NCBI GenBank assembly: GCA_902537215.1
Contig: CACBAM010000005.1
Span: 1-64,000 of the forward strand
Source of the DNA: an uncultured Alphaproteobacteria bacterium
GTDB taxonomy: Bacteria; Pseudomonadota; Alphaproteobacteria; Rhodobacterales; Rhodobacteraceae
Length of the DNA stretch: 64,000 nucleotides
Direction: 5' to 3'
Position numbers and translations under genes: made by a program. Below are positions 1 to 9,336 of this stretch, piece after piece (position 1 is the stretch's first letter; the number at the start of each line of letters is the position of its first letter). A model generated the notes under the pieces. That model was not told the origin of the DNA, made no database searches, and was given only the letters and a program-made list of their open reading frames with translations.

Positions 1-162
1 GTTGTCTTCCTTGGAGGTACTAAAGTTATTTTTGACTACAGCCTTTAAATCGTCTAGGTAAACATCCAATTTTTTTGCGACCACTAGTGATTTTTTGATA
101 ATCTCTTCATCATCAAGCACAAAGTTCTTCATATTATCGCCAACGGGCGTAGTTATATTCAC
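1..162 (-). CDS. hypothetical protein, N-terminal fragment
   Basis: A reading frame runs off the left edge of the window. It begins at a GTG (162–160) preceded at eight bases by TAAGGAG, a good ribosome binding site. An ATG ten codons later is a weaker alternative. The 54 visible residues are hydrophilic, helix-like and rich in Lys, Asp and Val, with no signal peptide and no motif I recognise. It lies 62 bases downstream of the DUF429 gene in the same direction, so it may be co-transcribed with pckA. No function is assigned. Confidence 0.5.
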   Translation of the reverse strand, partial: MNITTPVGDNMKNFVLDDEEIIKKSLVVAKKLDVYLDDLKAVVKNNFSTSKEDN

Positions 163-224
163 CGTATTTACTCCTTAGACACATAATGTTATATGATAGT
201 TTTAGCCATAATTTCAAATTAAAT

Positions 225-911
225 TTAAATAAAAATTTTGCCATTATTATCACTATCTGTAATTTCTATTTTTTCTAGACATAAGTAATTTCCCTCAACT
301 ATCCTTAACGCTGTTGCAAATAGAACCATAGAGTCCAAAACATCATCTATTTTTATTGAGGAATTATTTTCTAACTTCAAGTTCGCTGATAAAGGATCTA
401 AACCTACTTTTTTTAAGAGATCTAATCTTTCAAAAATTCCTGATACTGATTTTTTTTTTGCCTTAAGCGGTTCTTTTTTTAGCATTTTGAAACTGCACTC
501 GGGATGTCCCTCATAAACTTTATTTGATAACTTAGAAATTTTTTGTACCTCGCTAATTTTACTTTTTAAGTTCCACGATTGCTTTGACAAACCTTTTCCC
601 GTTATTTTCTTGCTAAGCTCATTCGCTTCTTGATAAGTATCGCATTTAAGAACTCTCTTTAACGGCGGAATAAAGATCGAGGATTGGAATGCTTTACCAA
701 GATATTTCTTTGCCAAAACGTCACATGTTCTTAAGTAATTTTTTTTATTTAATTCTAGTGGCATATCTACCACTACTATACTGTCAGAGTAGTTTGACAA
801 AAGTTTATTGAGGTCTTCAGAAAATTTTATACTAGATAAACGCTTGTCTCTTGAGTTTCCTATTGATGCAATCCAGCCAGAAGAGGTACCGTCTACTCCA
901 ATTAAGTCCAT
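225..911 (-). CDS. DUF429 family protein
   Basis: The 228-residue protein matches the DUF429 pattern as I remember it. It has an N-terminal GVDGTSSGWIA strand, an acidic VVVDMPLEL motif near residue 50, an S-F-PP-R stretch around residues 78–86, a GKGLSKQSW segment, a YEGHPECSF motif and a C-terminal DDVLDSMV helix. The family is predicted to have an RNase H-like fold with conserved acidic residues, and its substrate is not established. The gene starts three bases after the pckA stop and is probably translated from the same message. The ATG at 911 gives the expected N-terminus. Confidence 0.75.
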   Translation of the reverse strand: MDLIGVDGTSSGWIASIGNSRDKRLSSIKFSEDLNKLLSNYSDSIVVVDMPLELNKKNYLRTCDVLAKKYLGKAFQSSIFIPPLKRVLKCDTYQEANELSKKITGKGLSKQSWNLKSKISEVQKISKLSNKVYEGHPECSFKMLKKEPLKAKKKSVSGIFERLDLLKKVGLDPLSANLKLENNSSIKIDDVLDSMVLFATALRIVEGNYLCLEKIEITDSDNNGKIFI

Positions 912-914
912 AAT

Positions 915-2453
915 TTAGTCATGTTTTAAGCGATTGTAAACGCTATCTATCTTTTCATTAATTGAAGAAAACTGTTGAAAGTTATTCACAAACATTGATT
1001 TCAATTCAGTCGCTGACCTATCATAATCACTCGCATTTGCCCAATTCTCCCTGGGGTTGAGTAAGTTTTTAGGAACACCATCTACTTCAATTGGGACACA
1101 AAAATTAAAAAACTGGTCTTTCCGCGTCTGTACGTTTTTTTTGTTGCTTAAAATAAACTTTAGAATCCTTCGAGTTAAGTCTATTGATATTCTTTTGCCT
1201 TCTCCATAGCTGCCACCGCTCCATCCCGTATTGAGCAACCAACAGACGGGTTCTTCGGTATGGATCTTGCTCCATAAAAGTTTTCCGTATACTTCCGGTT
1301 TTTGAGGCATGAATGGCGCTCCAAAACAAGTTGAAAAAGTGGGAACAGGTTCCTTGATCCCCTCTTCAGTTCCAGCAACCTTTGATGTGAAACCGGAGAG
1401 GAAATAGAAAACTGCCTCGGCTGCAGTAAGTTTAGCAACAGGTGGTAATATGCCGAAAGCATCGCATGTTAACAAAATTATATTTTTAGGAGGCCCACCA
1501 TATCCCGATTTTGACGAATTCTTAATGTAAGAAATCGGGTAGGCGCATCTCATGTTTTCTGTAATAGAAGGGTCTGAAAATTTAAGTGATCGATCTCTTG
1601 GATCATAATTCATGTTTTCAATTACTGTAGAAAATTTTTCAGTGGTTGAAAAAATTTGTGGCTCGTCCTCATAACTTAAGTTAATTGTTTTTGCATAACA
1701 ACCGCCCTCAATATTGAATACTCCGGTATCACTCCAACCATGTTCATCATCACCAATTAAAACTCTGTCTGGGTCTGCCGAAAGGGTTGTCTTACCTGTT
1801 CCCGACAAACCAAAGAACAATGCTACGTCATTCTCGTTTGAAATAGAGTGGTTTGCAGAGCAGTGCATTGGCATTGTAGACCTTTCAGGAAGTAAAAAGT
1901 TTAGAAGTGTAAAAACGGACTTCTTGTTCTCGCCTGCGTACCCAGTGCCACAAATCAAAACGAGCTTTTTTTCAAAACTTATAGCAATGGTTGTCTTTGA
2001 TACACAACCATGCCGATCAGGATTAGAAAAAAACGAAGGACAATTTAAAATTTTGAAGTCGGGCTTAAAATTATTAAGCGACTCCTTCGATGGAACTTTC
2101 AGTAAATGTCTTATAAATAAACTATGCCAAGCTAATTCTGTCGTAACCTCTATATTGAAAAACTCATTGGTGTTGATTGAGGCTTGTAAATCTTGTGAGT
2201 AACACCTTTTTCCTTTTTGATGTTCTAACATATCCTCATGAAGTATGTTAAAATGTTCAGCTGTCATTGGTCGGTTATTTTCCCACCAAATCTTCTCTTC
2301 TGTGTCTTTTTCTCTTACCACATGTTTATCTTTAGGAGATCTCCCGGTCTTTTCACCGGTAAACACGATTAAACAACCGCCCTTCCCTAGCTTGCCTTCG
2401 CTATTCTTAATGGCTTCTTCGACCAGTTCAATTTCATTTAGGTTTTTGTACAC
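915..2453 (-). CDS. pckA: phosphoenolpyruvate carboxykinase (ATP)
   Basis: This enzyme converts oxaloacetate and ATP to phosphoenolpyruvate, the first committed step of gluconeogenesis from TCA intermediates. The 512-residue protein shows a GRSPKDK segment (about residues 38–43), the P-loop GLSGTGKT (215–222) and IGDDEHGW (233–240), the ATP/metal site typical of ATP-dependent enzymes. The C-terminal half has the usual GAPFMP and GWSGG motifs. The frame opens at a GTG, and an in-frame stop lies only four codons upstream. The N-terminus is therefore about 20 residues shorter than Rhodobacterales relatives as I recall them. Divergent from rapZ; the usual chvI/chvG/hprK neighbours are absent. Confidence 0.95.
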   Translation of the reverse strand: MYKNLNEIELVEEAIKNSEGKLGKGGCLIVFTGEKTGRSPKDKHVVREKDTEEKIWWENNRPMTAEHFNILHEDMLEHQKGKRCYSQDLQASINTNEFFNIEVTTELAWHSLFIRHLLKVPSKESLNNFKPDFKILNCPSFFSNPDRHGCVSKTTIAISFEKKLVLICGTGYAGENKKSVFTLLNFLLPERSTMPMHCSANHSISNENDVALFFGLSGTGKTTLSADPDRVLIGDDEHGWSDTGVFNIEGGCYAKTINLSYEDEPQIFSTTEKFSTVIENMNYDPRDRSLKFSDPSITENMRCAYPISYIKNSSKSGYGGPPKNIILLTCDAFGILPPVAKLTAAEAVFYFLSGFTSKVAGTEEGIKEPVPTFSTCFGAPFMPQKPEVYGKLLWSKIHTEEPVCWLLNTGWSGGSYGEGKRISIDLTRRILKFILSNKKNVQTRKDQFFNFCVPIEVDGVPKNLLNPRENWANASDYDRSATELKSMFVNNFQQFSSINEKIDSVYNRLKHD

Positions 2454-2657
2454 GTTACTAATTTACGATACTCCCGTTATGTCCGATAGCATCACAAAGA
2501 TCCGCTCCCGTTTGACTGATATCTATTGTTACATTATTTTGTAAATCACAAAAAAAGTAAAAAAACAATTAAAAACACATCTCTTAGGTACCGTTGTTTA
2601 ATTTTTTCTAAAATGTCCTTTAGTGTAAAATAAAAATCAAATGGAAGGTGATTACTG

Positions 2658-3512
2658 GTGAACAAGAATGAATTAATTTTAGTTATAGGACAGTCTGGTG
2701 CTGGAAGGACCACTGTTATCCATATACTAGACGATCAAGGGTTTGATACGCTGGACAATGTGCCTGTTCATTTGATACCTCAGGTAGCTTCTACAAACTT
2801 AGAAGACAAGCCATTAGCTATAGGTTTGGACTTAAGGTCGAAGAGTTTTTCTCTTCAAAAATTAATGAGAGAGATTAACAACTGGAAGACATTATCAAAA
2901 TCTCGGGTAGTTATCTTATTTTTAGAGTGTAGTTTAGAGATTTTAATAAAAAGATTTAGTTTATCTAGAAGACCTCACCCCGTTGCTGGCGAAAATAATC
3001 TTGAACTATCAATTAAGAAAGAGCTCAAATTAATTGCTCCTCTAAGGGAAAAAGCAGACTTTGTTTTAGACACCAGTCATACTAGTCCCAATGAGCTAAG
3101 ATTGAAATTGAAGTCTATTTTTTCGGCAGCAAATAACAGAAATATACAAATCATGGTACAGTCTTTTTCTTATAGTATAGGGTATCCCACAGAAATAGAC
3201 ATGATTTTTGACTGCAGGTTTTTAAAGAATCCAAATTGGGTGGAGGATTTAAAAGATCTCAACGGAACTGATGAGGCAGTCAAACACTATCTAAATAAAG
3301 ATAAGAGTTGGATAAGCTTTAAAAAAAATTTATTTCAGATGATATCCATAGTGATACCCGCCTTCGAAAGGGAGGGTAAATCTTACCTTTCGATAGGCCT
3401 TGGTTGTACTGGAGGTCAACACAGATCTGTGTTTGTTGCTGAGCATTTGTATAATTACCTATTATACAAGGATTGTGACGTGAAGATTTTACACACAATT
3501 TTGCAAAAGTGA
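2658..3512 (+). CDS. rapZ: RNase adapter protein RapZ (nucleotide-binding)
   Basis: A RapZ/YvcJ family protein, which in enterobacteria links RNase E to decay of regulatory RNAs and often sits beside PTS genes. The 284-residue length fits the family. The Walker A loop GQSGAGRT (11–18) has Arg17 where most families have Lys; I recall the same substitution in other Rhodobacterales. The C-terminal hallmark GCTGGQHRS is at 249–257. The GTG start at 2658 follows the ribosome binding site GGAAGGTG. Relatives lie in an hprK–rapZ–ptsIIA–ptsH cluster, but here it stands alone between pckA and etfA. Confidence 0.92.
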   Translation: MNKNELILVIGQSGAGRTTVIHILDDQGFDTLDNVPVHLIPQVASTNLEDKPLAIGLDLRSKSFSLQKLMREINNWKTLSKSRVVILFLECSLEILIKRFSLSRRPHPVAGENNLELSIKKELKLIAPLREKADFVLDTSHTSPNELRLKLKSIFSAANNRNIQIMVQSFSYSIGYPTEIDMIFDCRFLKNPNWVEDLKDLNGTDEAVKHYLNKDKSWISFKKNLFQMISIVIPAFEREGKSYLSIGLGCTGGQHRSVFVAEHLYNYLLYKDCDVKILHTILQK

Positions 3513-3529
3513 TTTTCTTTATAATCACT
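3508..3529 (+). terminator. hairpin at the end of rapZ
   Basis: A perfect seven-base inverted repeat (AGTGATT at 3508–3514, AATCACT at 3523–3529) with an eight-base loop begins inside the rapZ stop codon. Only a short GTTT follows, so it is a weak intrinsic terminator at best. It could act in both directions, because etfA ends 23 bases further on from the opposite strand. Confidence 0.35.
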
Positions 3530-3552
3530 GTTTGAATATTATGCTTCTCTAA

Positions 3553-4479
3553 TTAGACTTTCTTTTCTATTTCTGGTACGGCTTTAAACAGATCATCAAC
3601 TAGTCCAAAATCAGCAACCTGAAATATTGGAGCCTCCTCATCTTTGTTTATAGCTACAATTACTTTACTGTCTTTCATTCCTGCCAAGTGCTGGATCGCA
3701 CCAGATATTCCAACTGCGACATATAAATCGGGTGCAACTACTTTACCAGTTTGTCCAACTTGCCAATCATTAGGAGCAAAACCAGAGTCCACTGCTGCTC
3801 TGCTAGCACCCACGGCTGCTCCCAGTTTGTCGGCAAGACCCTCAATTATTTCAAAATTTTCTTTGCTTCCAACACCTCTTCCTCCAGACACAACCACTTT
3901 TGCTGAAGTTAGTTCAGGCCTATCAGTTGTTTGCATTTTATTTTCTATGAAAGTAGTAAGCGGATTATTGCCTTTACAGTCTATTTTTTTTATATTTGCA
4001 CTACCTGTTGAGGGTACAGCGTCATAATTGCTGGTTCTGACGGATATCAATTTCAATTTATCAATGGACTGCACGGTCTGTATTGCATTACCCGCATAAA
4101 CTGGGCGTTCAAAAGTATCCTCCGAAATAACTTTAGATACATCTGATATGACCATTACATCCAACATTCCACCAATCCTCGGAAGAACGTTTTTCCCGAA
4201 GGAACTTGAAGGCGCAAATACATGAGAATATGAGTTTATTGTATCAATCAAGGTCTCGCTATAGCTCTCGGCAAGGCTCTGAGCAAAAAGCTCATTTTCT
4301 AATACTAGTACATTTTCTACGTTCTCCATTTTTGCTATATTTGTTGATGCATCGGAGCACTGGTTAGAAGCACACAAAACATCAACTTTACCTAAAGTAG
4401 CTGCTGCTGATACAGTTTTGCTGGTTTGATCCTCTGCGAGCTCACCGTTATTAATTTCTGCCAAAACCAATATTTTCAT
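3553..4479 (-). CDS. etfA: electron transfer flavoprotein, alpha subunit
   Basis: The FAD-carrying subunit of ETF accepts electrons from acyl-CoA dehydrogenases and passes them to ETF-ubiquinone oxidoreductase. The C-terminal FAD domain is complete: the SGGRGVGS motif, the GASRAAVDSGF segment, QVGQTGKVV and the GISGAIQH signature are all visible. I chose the ATG at 4479 (308 residues, starting MKILVLAE) because it follows GGAGG at eight bases; the frame stays open 12 codons upstream without homology. It begins four bases after the etfB stop, so the two are co-translated. Likely electron acceptor for the acyl-CoA dehydrogenase at 51.8–53.6 kb. Confidence 0.95.
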   Translation of the reverse strand: MKILVLAEINNGELAEDQTSKTVSAAATLGKVDVLCASNQCSDASTNIAKMENVENVLVLENELFAQSLAESYSETLIDTINSYSHVFAPSSSFGKNVLPRIGGMLDVMVISDVSKVISEDTFERPVYAGNAIQTVQSIDKLKLISVRTSNYDAVPSTGSANIKKIDCKGNNPLTTFIENKMQTTDRPELTSAKVVVSGGRGVGSKENFEIIEGLADKLGAAVGASRAAVDSGFAPNDWQVGQTGKVVAPDLYVAVGISGAIQHLAGMKDSKVIVAINKDEEAPIFQVADFGLVDDLFKAVPEIEKKV

Positions 4480-4483
4480 AAAT

Positions 4484-5242
4484 CTATCCTCCGACGTTTT
4501 CTTGAATTTTTTCAACTAGCTGATCTATGTTTTCTAAGATCAACCCTGCTTCTCTACTATCTGGCTCTTTTGTTTCAATAACTTTAAGCCTTTGCGTTAT
4601 CTCAACTCCTAAATCGGCTGGATTGATTTCTTCTAGCGGTTTTCTTTTTGCCTTCATAATATTTGGCAGGCTAGCGTATCTAGGCTCATTTAATCTGAGA
4701 TCAACTGATACGACTGCTGGTATTTTCGCGTCTATGGTCTGAAGTCCGCCATCAACTTCTCTTGTTACCCTTATGATATCATCCTTAACGTCTATTTCTG
4801 AAGCAAAAGTAGCTTGAGACCACTTAAGTTTTGCTGATAGCATTTGAGCGGTTGCATTAAAATCGTTATCTATGGCCTGTTTGCCACATAAAATTAGAGA
4901 TGGGCCTTCTTTGAGTGTAATAGCAGCAAGAATATTTGCTACTGTGAGTGGTTCAATGTCGTTGTGAACATCATCTGTTGCAACAACCAAAATGGCTCGA
5001 TCAGCACCCATAGCTAATGCAGTCCTTAATGTCTCTTGGTTTTGCTGGACGCCTATAGAAACCGCTATTATTTCCTCTGCATTTCCCTTTTCTTTAATTC
5101 TAATTGCTTCCTCTAGTGCTATCTCATCGAATGGATTCATTGACATTTTAACATTCGCTAAGTCGATACCACTTCCGTCTGCCTTAACTCTAGCTTTAAC
5201 GTTGTAGTCTAGGACTCTTTTTACAGGAACTAAAATTTTCAT
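4484..5242 (-). CDS. etfB: electron transfer flavoprotein, beta subunit
   Basis: The AMP-binding small subunit of ETF, 252 residues. It starts [16 protein letters not shown], the typical EtfB N-terminus, and carries the GKQAIDND and AQMLSAKL stretches of the nucleotide site plus the family region around [17 protein letters not shown]. Partner of the etfA product; the genes are separated by four bases. It is preceded by a 69-base gap after pduO that could hold a promoter of its own, although I see no convincing −35/−10 pair there. Confidence 0.95.
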   Translation of the reverse strand: MKILVPVKRVLDYNVKARVKADGSGIDLANVKMSMNPFDEIALEEAIRIKEKGNAEEIIAVSIGVQQNQETLRTALAMGADRAILVVATDDVHNDIEPLTVANILAAITLKEGPSLILCGKQAIDNDFNATAQMLSAKLKWSQATFASEIDVKDDIIRVTREVDGGLQTIDAKIPAVVSVDLRLNEPRYASLPNIMKAKRKPLEEINPADLGVEITQRLKVIETKEPDSREAGLILENIDQLVEKIQENVGG

Positions 5243-5311
5243 CTATGGATATCTCTTTATTTCATTTTAAATTCAAAATATGCACTAGTTAAACAATTCA
5301 TACAAGACGTT

Positions 5312-5872
5312 TTATTTGTTTTTTCCAGGCGACCAAAGCACCTCAGTTGAATTCTCCTGGTTTTCAACTCTTGAAGCAACAAAAAGCCAATCTGACAGTC
5401 TGTTTAAGTAGATAAGTGTATTGTCATTAATCTCTTCTTTCGATCTTAAACTTACTACACTCCTTTCTGCACGACGACAAATAGTTCTGGCCAAATGTAA
5501 GAAAGTGGCAGACTTACATCCTCCTGGCAAAATAAAGCTATTTAGGGGATGAAGCATATTGTTCATACCATCTATCTCGGCTTCTAGTGTCTCTATTTGG
5601 CTAGTAGATACTCTTAACCTACCATTATTGTTTTCGGAAATTGGCACACATAAATCGGCACCAAGATCAAATAGATCATTTTGAATACTTTTTAGCTTTC
5701 TTTTTAAATCTGGTGTTGCATACAATGTAACGACCCCGATACTAGCGTTAAGTTCATCAACGTTCCCATAAGCATTTACTCTAAGACTATCTTTAAGCAC
5801 CCTTTGCCCGTCACCAAGTGCTGTGTCTCCAGTATCACCTGTTTTTGTATATATTTTATTTAATTTTATCAA
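5312..5872 (-). CDS. pduO: PduO-type cob(I)alamin adenosyltransferase
   Basis: Transfers the adenosyl group of ATP to cob(I)alamin to make adenosylcobalamin. The signature KIYTKTGDTGDTALGDG lies at the N-terminus, followed by NAYGNVDELNA, the LNSFILPGG turn, the RTICRRAERSV helix with its conserved arginines, and YLNRLSDWLF near the C-terminus. I prefer the TTG at 5872 (186 residues), which begins MIKLNKIY like relatives and follows GAGGTGGG. A GTG three codons upstream overlaps the preceding gene. This implies the cell makes or salvages B12. No cobalamin riboswitch is visible upstream of the operon. Confidence 0.92.
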   Translation of the reverse strand: MIKLNKIYTKTGDTGDTALGDGQRVLKDSLRVNAYGNVDELNASIGVVTLYATPDLKRKLKSIQNDLFDLGADLCVPISENNNGRLRVSTSQIETLEAEIDGMNNMLHPLNSFILPGGCKSATFLHLARTICRRAERSVVSLRSKEEINDNTLIYLNRLSDWLFVASRVENQENSTEVLWSPGKNK

Positions 5873-5873
5873 A

Positions 5874-6077
5874 CTACCCACCTCTGGAAAAATAAACGAA
5901 AAAAATAATTAATAATATTGCGATAGCTTGTAGAAGTATTCTTAAACGCATAATTTTATTAGCGTATTTTCTGTTAAATTCTCCACCAAAAGCAAACCCA
6001 CCAAGGCCAATCATGAGAACTATGACTACCAGGAGACAAGCCACTATTATAATTACGTGGGCATTTTCTAATATCAT
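5874..6077 (-). CDS. twin transmembrane (HIG1-like) small protein
   Basis: A 67-residue inner-membrane protein with two hydrophobic helices (about residues 7–30 and 46–63). They are separated by a basic loop, NRKYANKIMRLRILLQ, that resembles the HIG1-domain loop. Related small proteins lie immediately upstream of pduO and etfBA in Rhodobacterales as I recall. HIG1 proteins are associated with respiratory complexes, but a role here is inference only. The ATG follows a strong GGAGG. First gene of the twin-TM–pduO–etfB–etfA run. Confidence 0.75.
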   Translation of the reverse strand: MILENAHVIIIVACLLVVIVLMIGLGGFAFGGEFNRKYANKIMRLRILLQAIAILLIIFFVYFSRGG

Positions 6078-6205
6078 TTAATATCCTCCTAGCCCCCTGC
6101 AGGTTGATTAAACATATAGTTTAGTATTTGAGTATTTCTAATATTGAGTTTAATTATTATTCCAAGTATTTTAGCTCAAAATCGAAATATTACTAATCAA
6201 GTTAC

Positions 6206-8434
6206 ATGAATACTCAACAAATGGATCAAAAACAAGATATTACAACGGCATTGGAGACAAGATATCTTTTGTACGCAGTATCTACAATCATGGATAGAGC
6301 CCTCCCCGACGCAAGAGATGGTCTTAAACCGGTGCATCGAAGAATTCTTTACGCAATGAATCAACTCAGATTATATCCTCAATCAAATTTTAGAAAGTGT
6401 TCGAAAATAGTAGGGGAGGTTATGGGTAACTACCATCCGCACGGAGATAAGGCTATATACGATGCATTAGCAAGATTTGCTCAAGATTTCAGTGTTAGAT
6501 ATCCTCTTATTGAAGGTCAGGGTAATTTTGGAAACGTCGATGGAGATAACCCTGCAGCTCAAAGATATACTGAGGCTAGGCTATCAAAATACTCAATTGA
6601 GCTTCTTGAAGGTCTTAATGAGAATTCTGTAGATTTCAAGGAAACATATGACAGCTCCGATGATGAACCGAGTGTGCTTCCAGCAAACTTTCCTCATCTC
6701 CTGGCAAATGGAGCCTCAGGAATCGCTGTTGGAATGGCTACCAGCATACCACCCCATAATCTACTAGAGTTGCTAAAAGCAAGCATACTACTAGTTGATA
6801 AACCTAATTCGACTATCCAACAATTATCGGACATTGTGGAAGGTCCTGACTTCCCTACGGGGGGTATTATTTTAGATAATAGAGAAGATATCATTAAAGT
6901 ATACACAGATGGCAAGGGAAGCTTCAGATTACGCGCCAAACATCACATAGAAGACCTTAAGCACGGTAACTGGCAGCTAGTTATTGATGAAATACCTTAT
7001 CAAGTTCAAAAGGGAAGACTTATAGAAAAGATTGCTGATTTAATTTCTGGAAAAAAATTATCTTTAGTGCAGAATGTGAGAGATGAGAGTGCAGAAGAGA
7101 TAAGAATTGTTATTGAGCCAAGATCACGAAATGTGGGAAAAGAAAATCTCTTAACTTCGCTTTATCAATTCACTGATTTAGAAACGAAGGTCGCTGTAAA
7201 CCTTAACGTTCTGATTGATGGTATTTCCCCAAAAGTTAGTAATCTCAAAGAATTACTTCAGACTTTTTTAGATCATCGAAGAGAAATATTGATACGAAAA
7301 TCCACTCACCGATTAGAGAACATCGATAAGCGTTTAGAAATTATCGAGGGCTTGCTACAGGCATACATAAATCTCGATCGCTTAATAAATATTATTAGAG
7401 AGGAGGATGATCCGAAAACTGCGATAATTGAAGAATTTGGTCTTAGTGAGTTGCAGGTGGAATCCATTTTGAACCTAAGATTAAGAGCATTGAGAAGGCT
7501 AGACGAAGAGCTCCTTTCAAAAGAACAACAGGAATTAATGAAAGAGCGGCAGACTTTAGAGGATTTGCTTGAGGATCAAAGGCTTCAATGGAAAAATGTT
7601 AAAGATCAATTGACGCTACTTAAGAAGAAATTTGCTGGTTATGAGCTATGTGAGAGGCAGACATTGTTGGAACCAGAGGAGGAGGGTTCTCGTGCATCTT
7701 TTCAGGATGTTACAGTCGATGACTATCCAGTTACAGTGGTCTTATCCGAAAACGGTTGGATAAGGTCTTACAAGGGGCACAGCCTGGATAATAATTCATT
7801 TAAATTCCGAGATGGTGACGGAGTTAAATTTTCCGCTCAATTATCCAGAAGCCAGCAATTATTGTTTATAACTTCAGAAGGAAGGTCGTTTAGTTTGTCT
7901 CTTGATCAACTAAAAAAAGACAAAGGCTACGGAGAGCCCCTGAATTTAATAATTGGGACAGGGAATGTCACCTCTATAGTGAGTATCATTCCTTTTCATC
8001 ATGGAAATAAGGGTTTAATATTCTCAAAAAAGGGTCTTGGGTTCTTGGTTGATTTTTCCTCTCTACAAGCTTCTACAAAAACTGGGAAACAAATATTTGA
8101 ACTCAGTGAAGGCGATGAAGTAATTGGGTTGAAAGAAATTATCGGTGATAGCGTTATGGTTTTAAGTTCATCTTTTAAAATGCTGATTTTCTCAGCTAAA
8201 GAGTTACCAAATTTAAAAAAGGGAAAAGGCGTTCGTTTGCAGCGTTACAAGGGAGAAACTCTTTTAGATGCTATGATTTTCTCACAAAATCAAAAAGATA
8301 ACGTCATATTAAAAAAATTATTTGCAAAATATGAGGATGTTAGGTTCTGGACAGGTAAAAGAGGCCTGGTTGGGAAAACGCTACCTAAAAAATTATTAAA
8401 GAAAAAAATGACTAAGTTTGAAGATCTTCTATAA
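6206..8434 (+). CDS. parC: DNA topoisomerase IV subunit A
   Basis: The breakage-reunion subunit of topoisomerase IV, which decatenates daughter chromosomes. The 742 residues include the winged-helix/tower region with the active tyrosine in AQRYTEARL (Tyr121) and a C-terminal beta-pinwheel region. Gene length and the lack of a GyrA box favour ParC over GyrA. The quinolone-determining loop reads [10 protein letters not shown], with Lys82 at the position of Ser80 in the E. coli enzyme. No parE is in the window. The last 23 bases overlap the 3' end of nusB on the other strand. Confidence 0.93.
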   Translation: MNTQQMDQKQDITTALETRYLLYAVSTIMDRALPDARDGLKPVHRRILYAMNQLRLYPQSNFRKCSKIVGEVMGNYHPHGDKAIYDALARFAQDFSVRYPLIEGQGNFGNVDGDNPAAQRYTEARLSKYSIELLEGLNENSVDFKETYDSSDDEPSVLPANFPHLLANGASGIAVGMATSIPPHNLLELLKASILLVDKPNSTIQQLSDIVEGPDFPTGGIILDNREDIIKVYTDGKGSFRLRAKHHIEDLKHGNWQLVIDEIPYQVQKGRLIEKIADLISGKKLSLVQNVRDESAEEIRIVIEPRSRNVGKENLLTSLYQFTDLETKVAVNLNVLIDGISPKVSNLKELLQTFLDHRREILIRKSTHRLENIDKRLEIIEGLLQAYINLDRLINIIREEDDPKTAIIEEFGLSELQVESILNLRLRALRRLDEELLSKEQQELMKERQTLEDLLEDQRLQWKNVKDQLTLLKKKFAGYELCERQTLLEPEEEGSRASFQDVTVDDYPVTVVLSENGWIRSYKGHSLDNNSFKFRDGDGVKFSAQLSRSQQLLFITSEGRSFSLSLDQLKKDKGYGEPLNLIIGTGNVTSIVSIIPFHHGNKGLIFSKKGLGFLVDFSSLQASTKTGKQIFELSEGDEVIGLKEIIGDSVMVLSSSFKMLIFSAKELPNLKKGKGVRLQRYKGETLLDAMIFSQNQKDNVILKKLFAKYEDVRFWTGKRGLVGKTLPKKLLKKKMTKFEDLL

Positions 8435-8870
8435 TCTTATCAAGCAATCCATTTACAAATTTTTGTTCCTTACCATCTGGATAAAAAGTTCCCGTTATGG
8501 AAACATACTCAGACATAATTACTTTCTTTGGGGTTTTTTTATTAAGAAACTCGGCACATGCGGCTCTTAGGATCGCTCTTAACGTAGTGTCAATCGTTTT
8601 TATATTCCACAGATTGTTAAAAGCTCTATTTATTTTAGTATCTATTTTTATTTGATTTTTAGCAGCTTGCTCAATTATTCTTTGTGATAACAGATAATTA
8701 GGCGACGATATTTCCACGCCTTGTATTTGTTCCGTATAAAATGTCTCTTTAAGTTCTTTTTTTATGGTACTATAACTTTTGCCGTTGGCCTCCATTTGAA
8801 ATAGGGCTTGAATAGCAAAAAGTCGTGAGATTGTGTTTTTTTTGTAATCATAGGATTTGCAAGGGGTCAC
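8412..8870 (-). CDS. nusB: transcription antitermination factor NusB
   Basis: An RNA-binding all-helical protein that joins NusE/S10 on boxA RNA during rRNA antitermination. The 152 residues show the N-terminal ARxxAxQALFQ-like helix ([13 protein letters not shown]) and the C-terminal block [30 protein letters not shown] that identifies NusB. The GTG start at 8870 lies four bases after the ribH stop, which is the usual rib–nusB coupling. It overlaps the 3' end of parC by 23 bases. Confidence 0.92.
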   Translation of the reverse strand: MTPCKSYDYKKNTISRLFAIQALFQMEANGKSYSTIKKELKETFYTEQIQGVEISSPNYLLSQRIIEQAAKNQIKIDTKINRAFNNLWNIKTIDTTLRAILRAACAEFLNKKTPKKVIMSEYVSITGTFYPDGKEQKFVNGLLDKIIEDLQT

Positions 8871-8874
8871 GGTT

Positions 8875-9336
8875 TTAATGGTGTCTTTCTTTTATTTTAA
8901 TGATACGTAACAAAGCAATGCAAGCCTCCCCACCTTTATCAAAGATTTTAGGGTCTGCTCTTTTTTCAGCCTGCGTTTTATTTTCTACGGTCAAGATAGC
9001 ATTACCTATGCATATTTTTTCAAGACCAAGATTAACTAGCGCTCTGGAGCTTTCAGTACTCACAATTTCGTAGTGTGTTGTCTCGCCTCTAATAACACAA
9101 CCGATTGCAATAAAGCCATCAAACTCATTTTTCATTAACTTTATGGCAGTAGGTATCTCCAGCGCACCTGATACTTCAACTATCTCAGTATCGGCCTTTA
9201 TTTTTTTAAGTATATCAAGAGCCCCACAAACAAGATTGTCCGTGATATCTTTATAATAAGGCGCTGAAACAAGACAAATTTTTAGTGTCTTCTTAAACTC
9301 TGCTATGTTGTACCTTCCTGAATTCTCTGTCCTCAC
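8875..9336 (-). CDS. ribH: 6,7-dimethyl-8-ribityllumazine synthase
   Basis: Condenses the ribityl-aminouracil intermediate with dihydroxybutanone phosphate to make lumazine, the penultimate step of riboflavin synthesis. The 153 residues contain the VSGALEIPTAI turn, the FIAIGCVIRGETTHYEIV segment with the catalytic-site histidine, and a C-terminal NxTxxQA-like ENKTQAEKRA motif. It starts directly after the ribBX stop with no gap, so translation is coupled. Confidence 0.95.
   Translation of the reverse strand: MRTENSGRYNIAEFKKTLKICLVSAPYYKDITDNLVCGALDILKKIKADTEIVEVSGALEIPTAIKLMKNEFDGFIAIGCVIRGETTHYEIVSTESSRALVNLGLEKICIGNAILTVENKTQAEKRADPKIFDKGGEACIALLRIIKIKERHH

Noticed and set aside
1714-2202. 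162-codon plus-strand ORF inside pckA
   Set aside because: Antisense shadow of a clearly conserved gene; its translation shows no motif and no start signals.
2454-2560. Possible extension of PckA or a short gene upstream of pckA on the minus strand
   Set aside because: The frame that continues upstream is different, ends in TAG before pckA and does not resemble the PckA N-terminus or ChvI.
6078-6205. Cobalamin riboswitch upstream of the pduO operon
   Set aside because: No B12-box-like sequence is visible; only a ribosome binding site and AT-rich promoter-like DNA.
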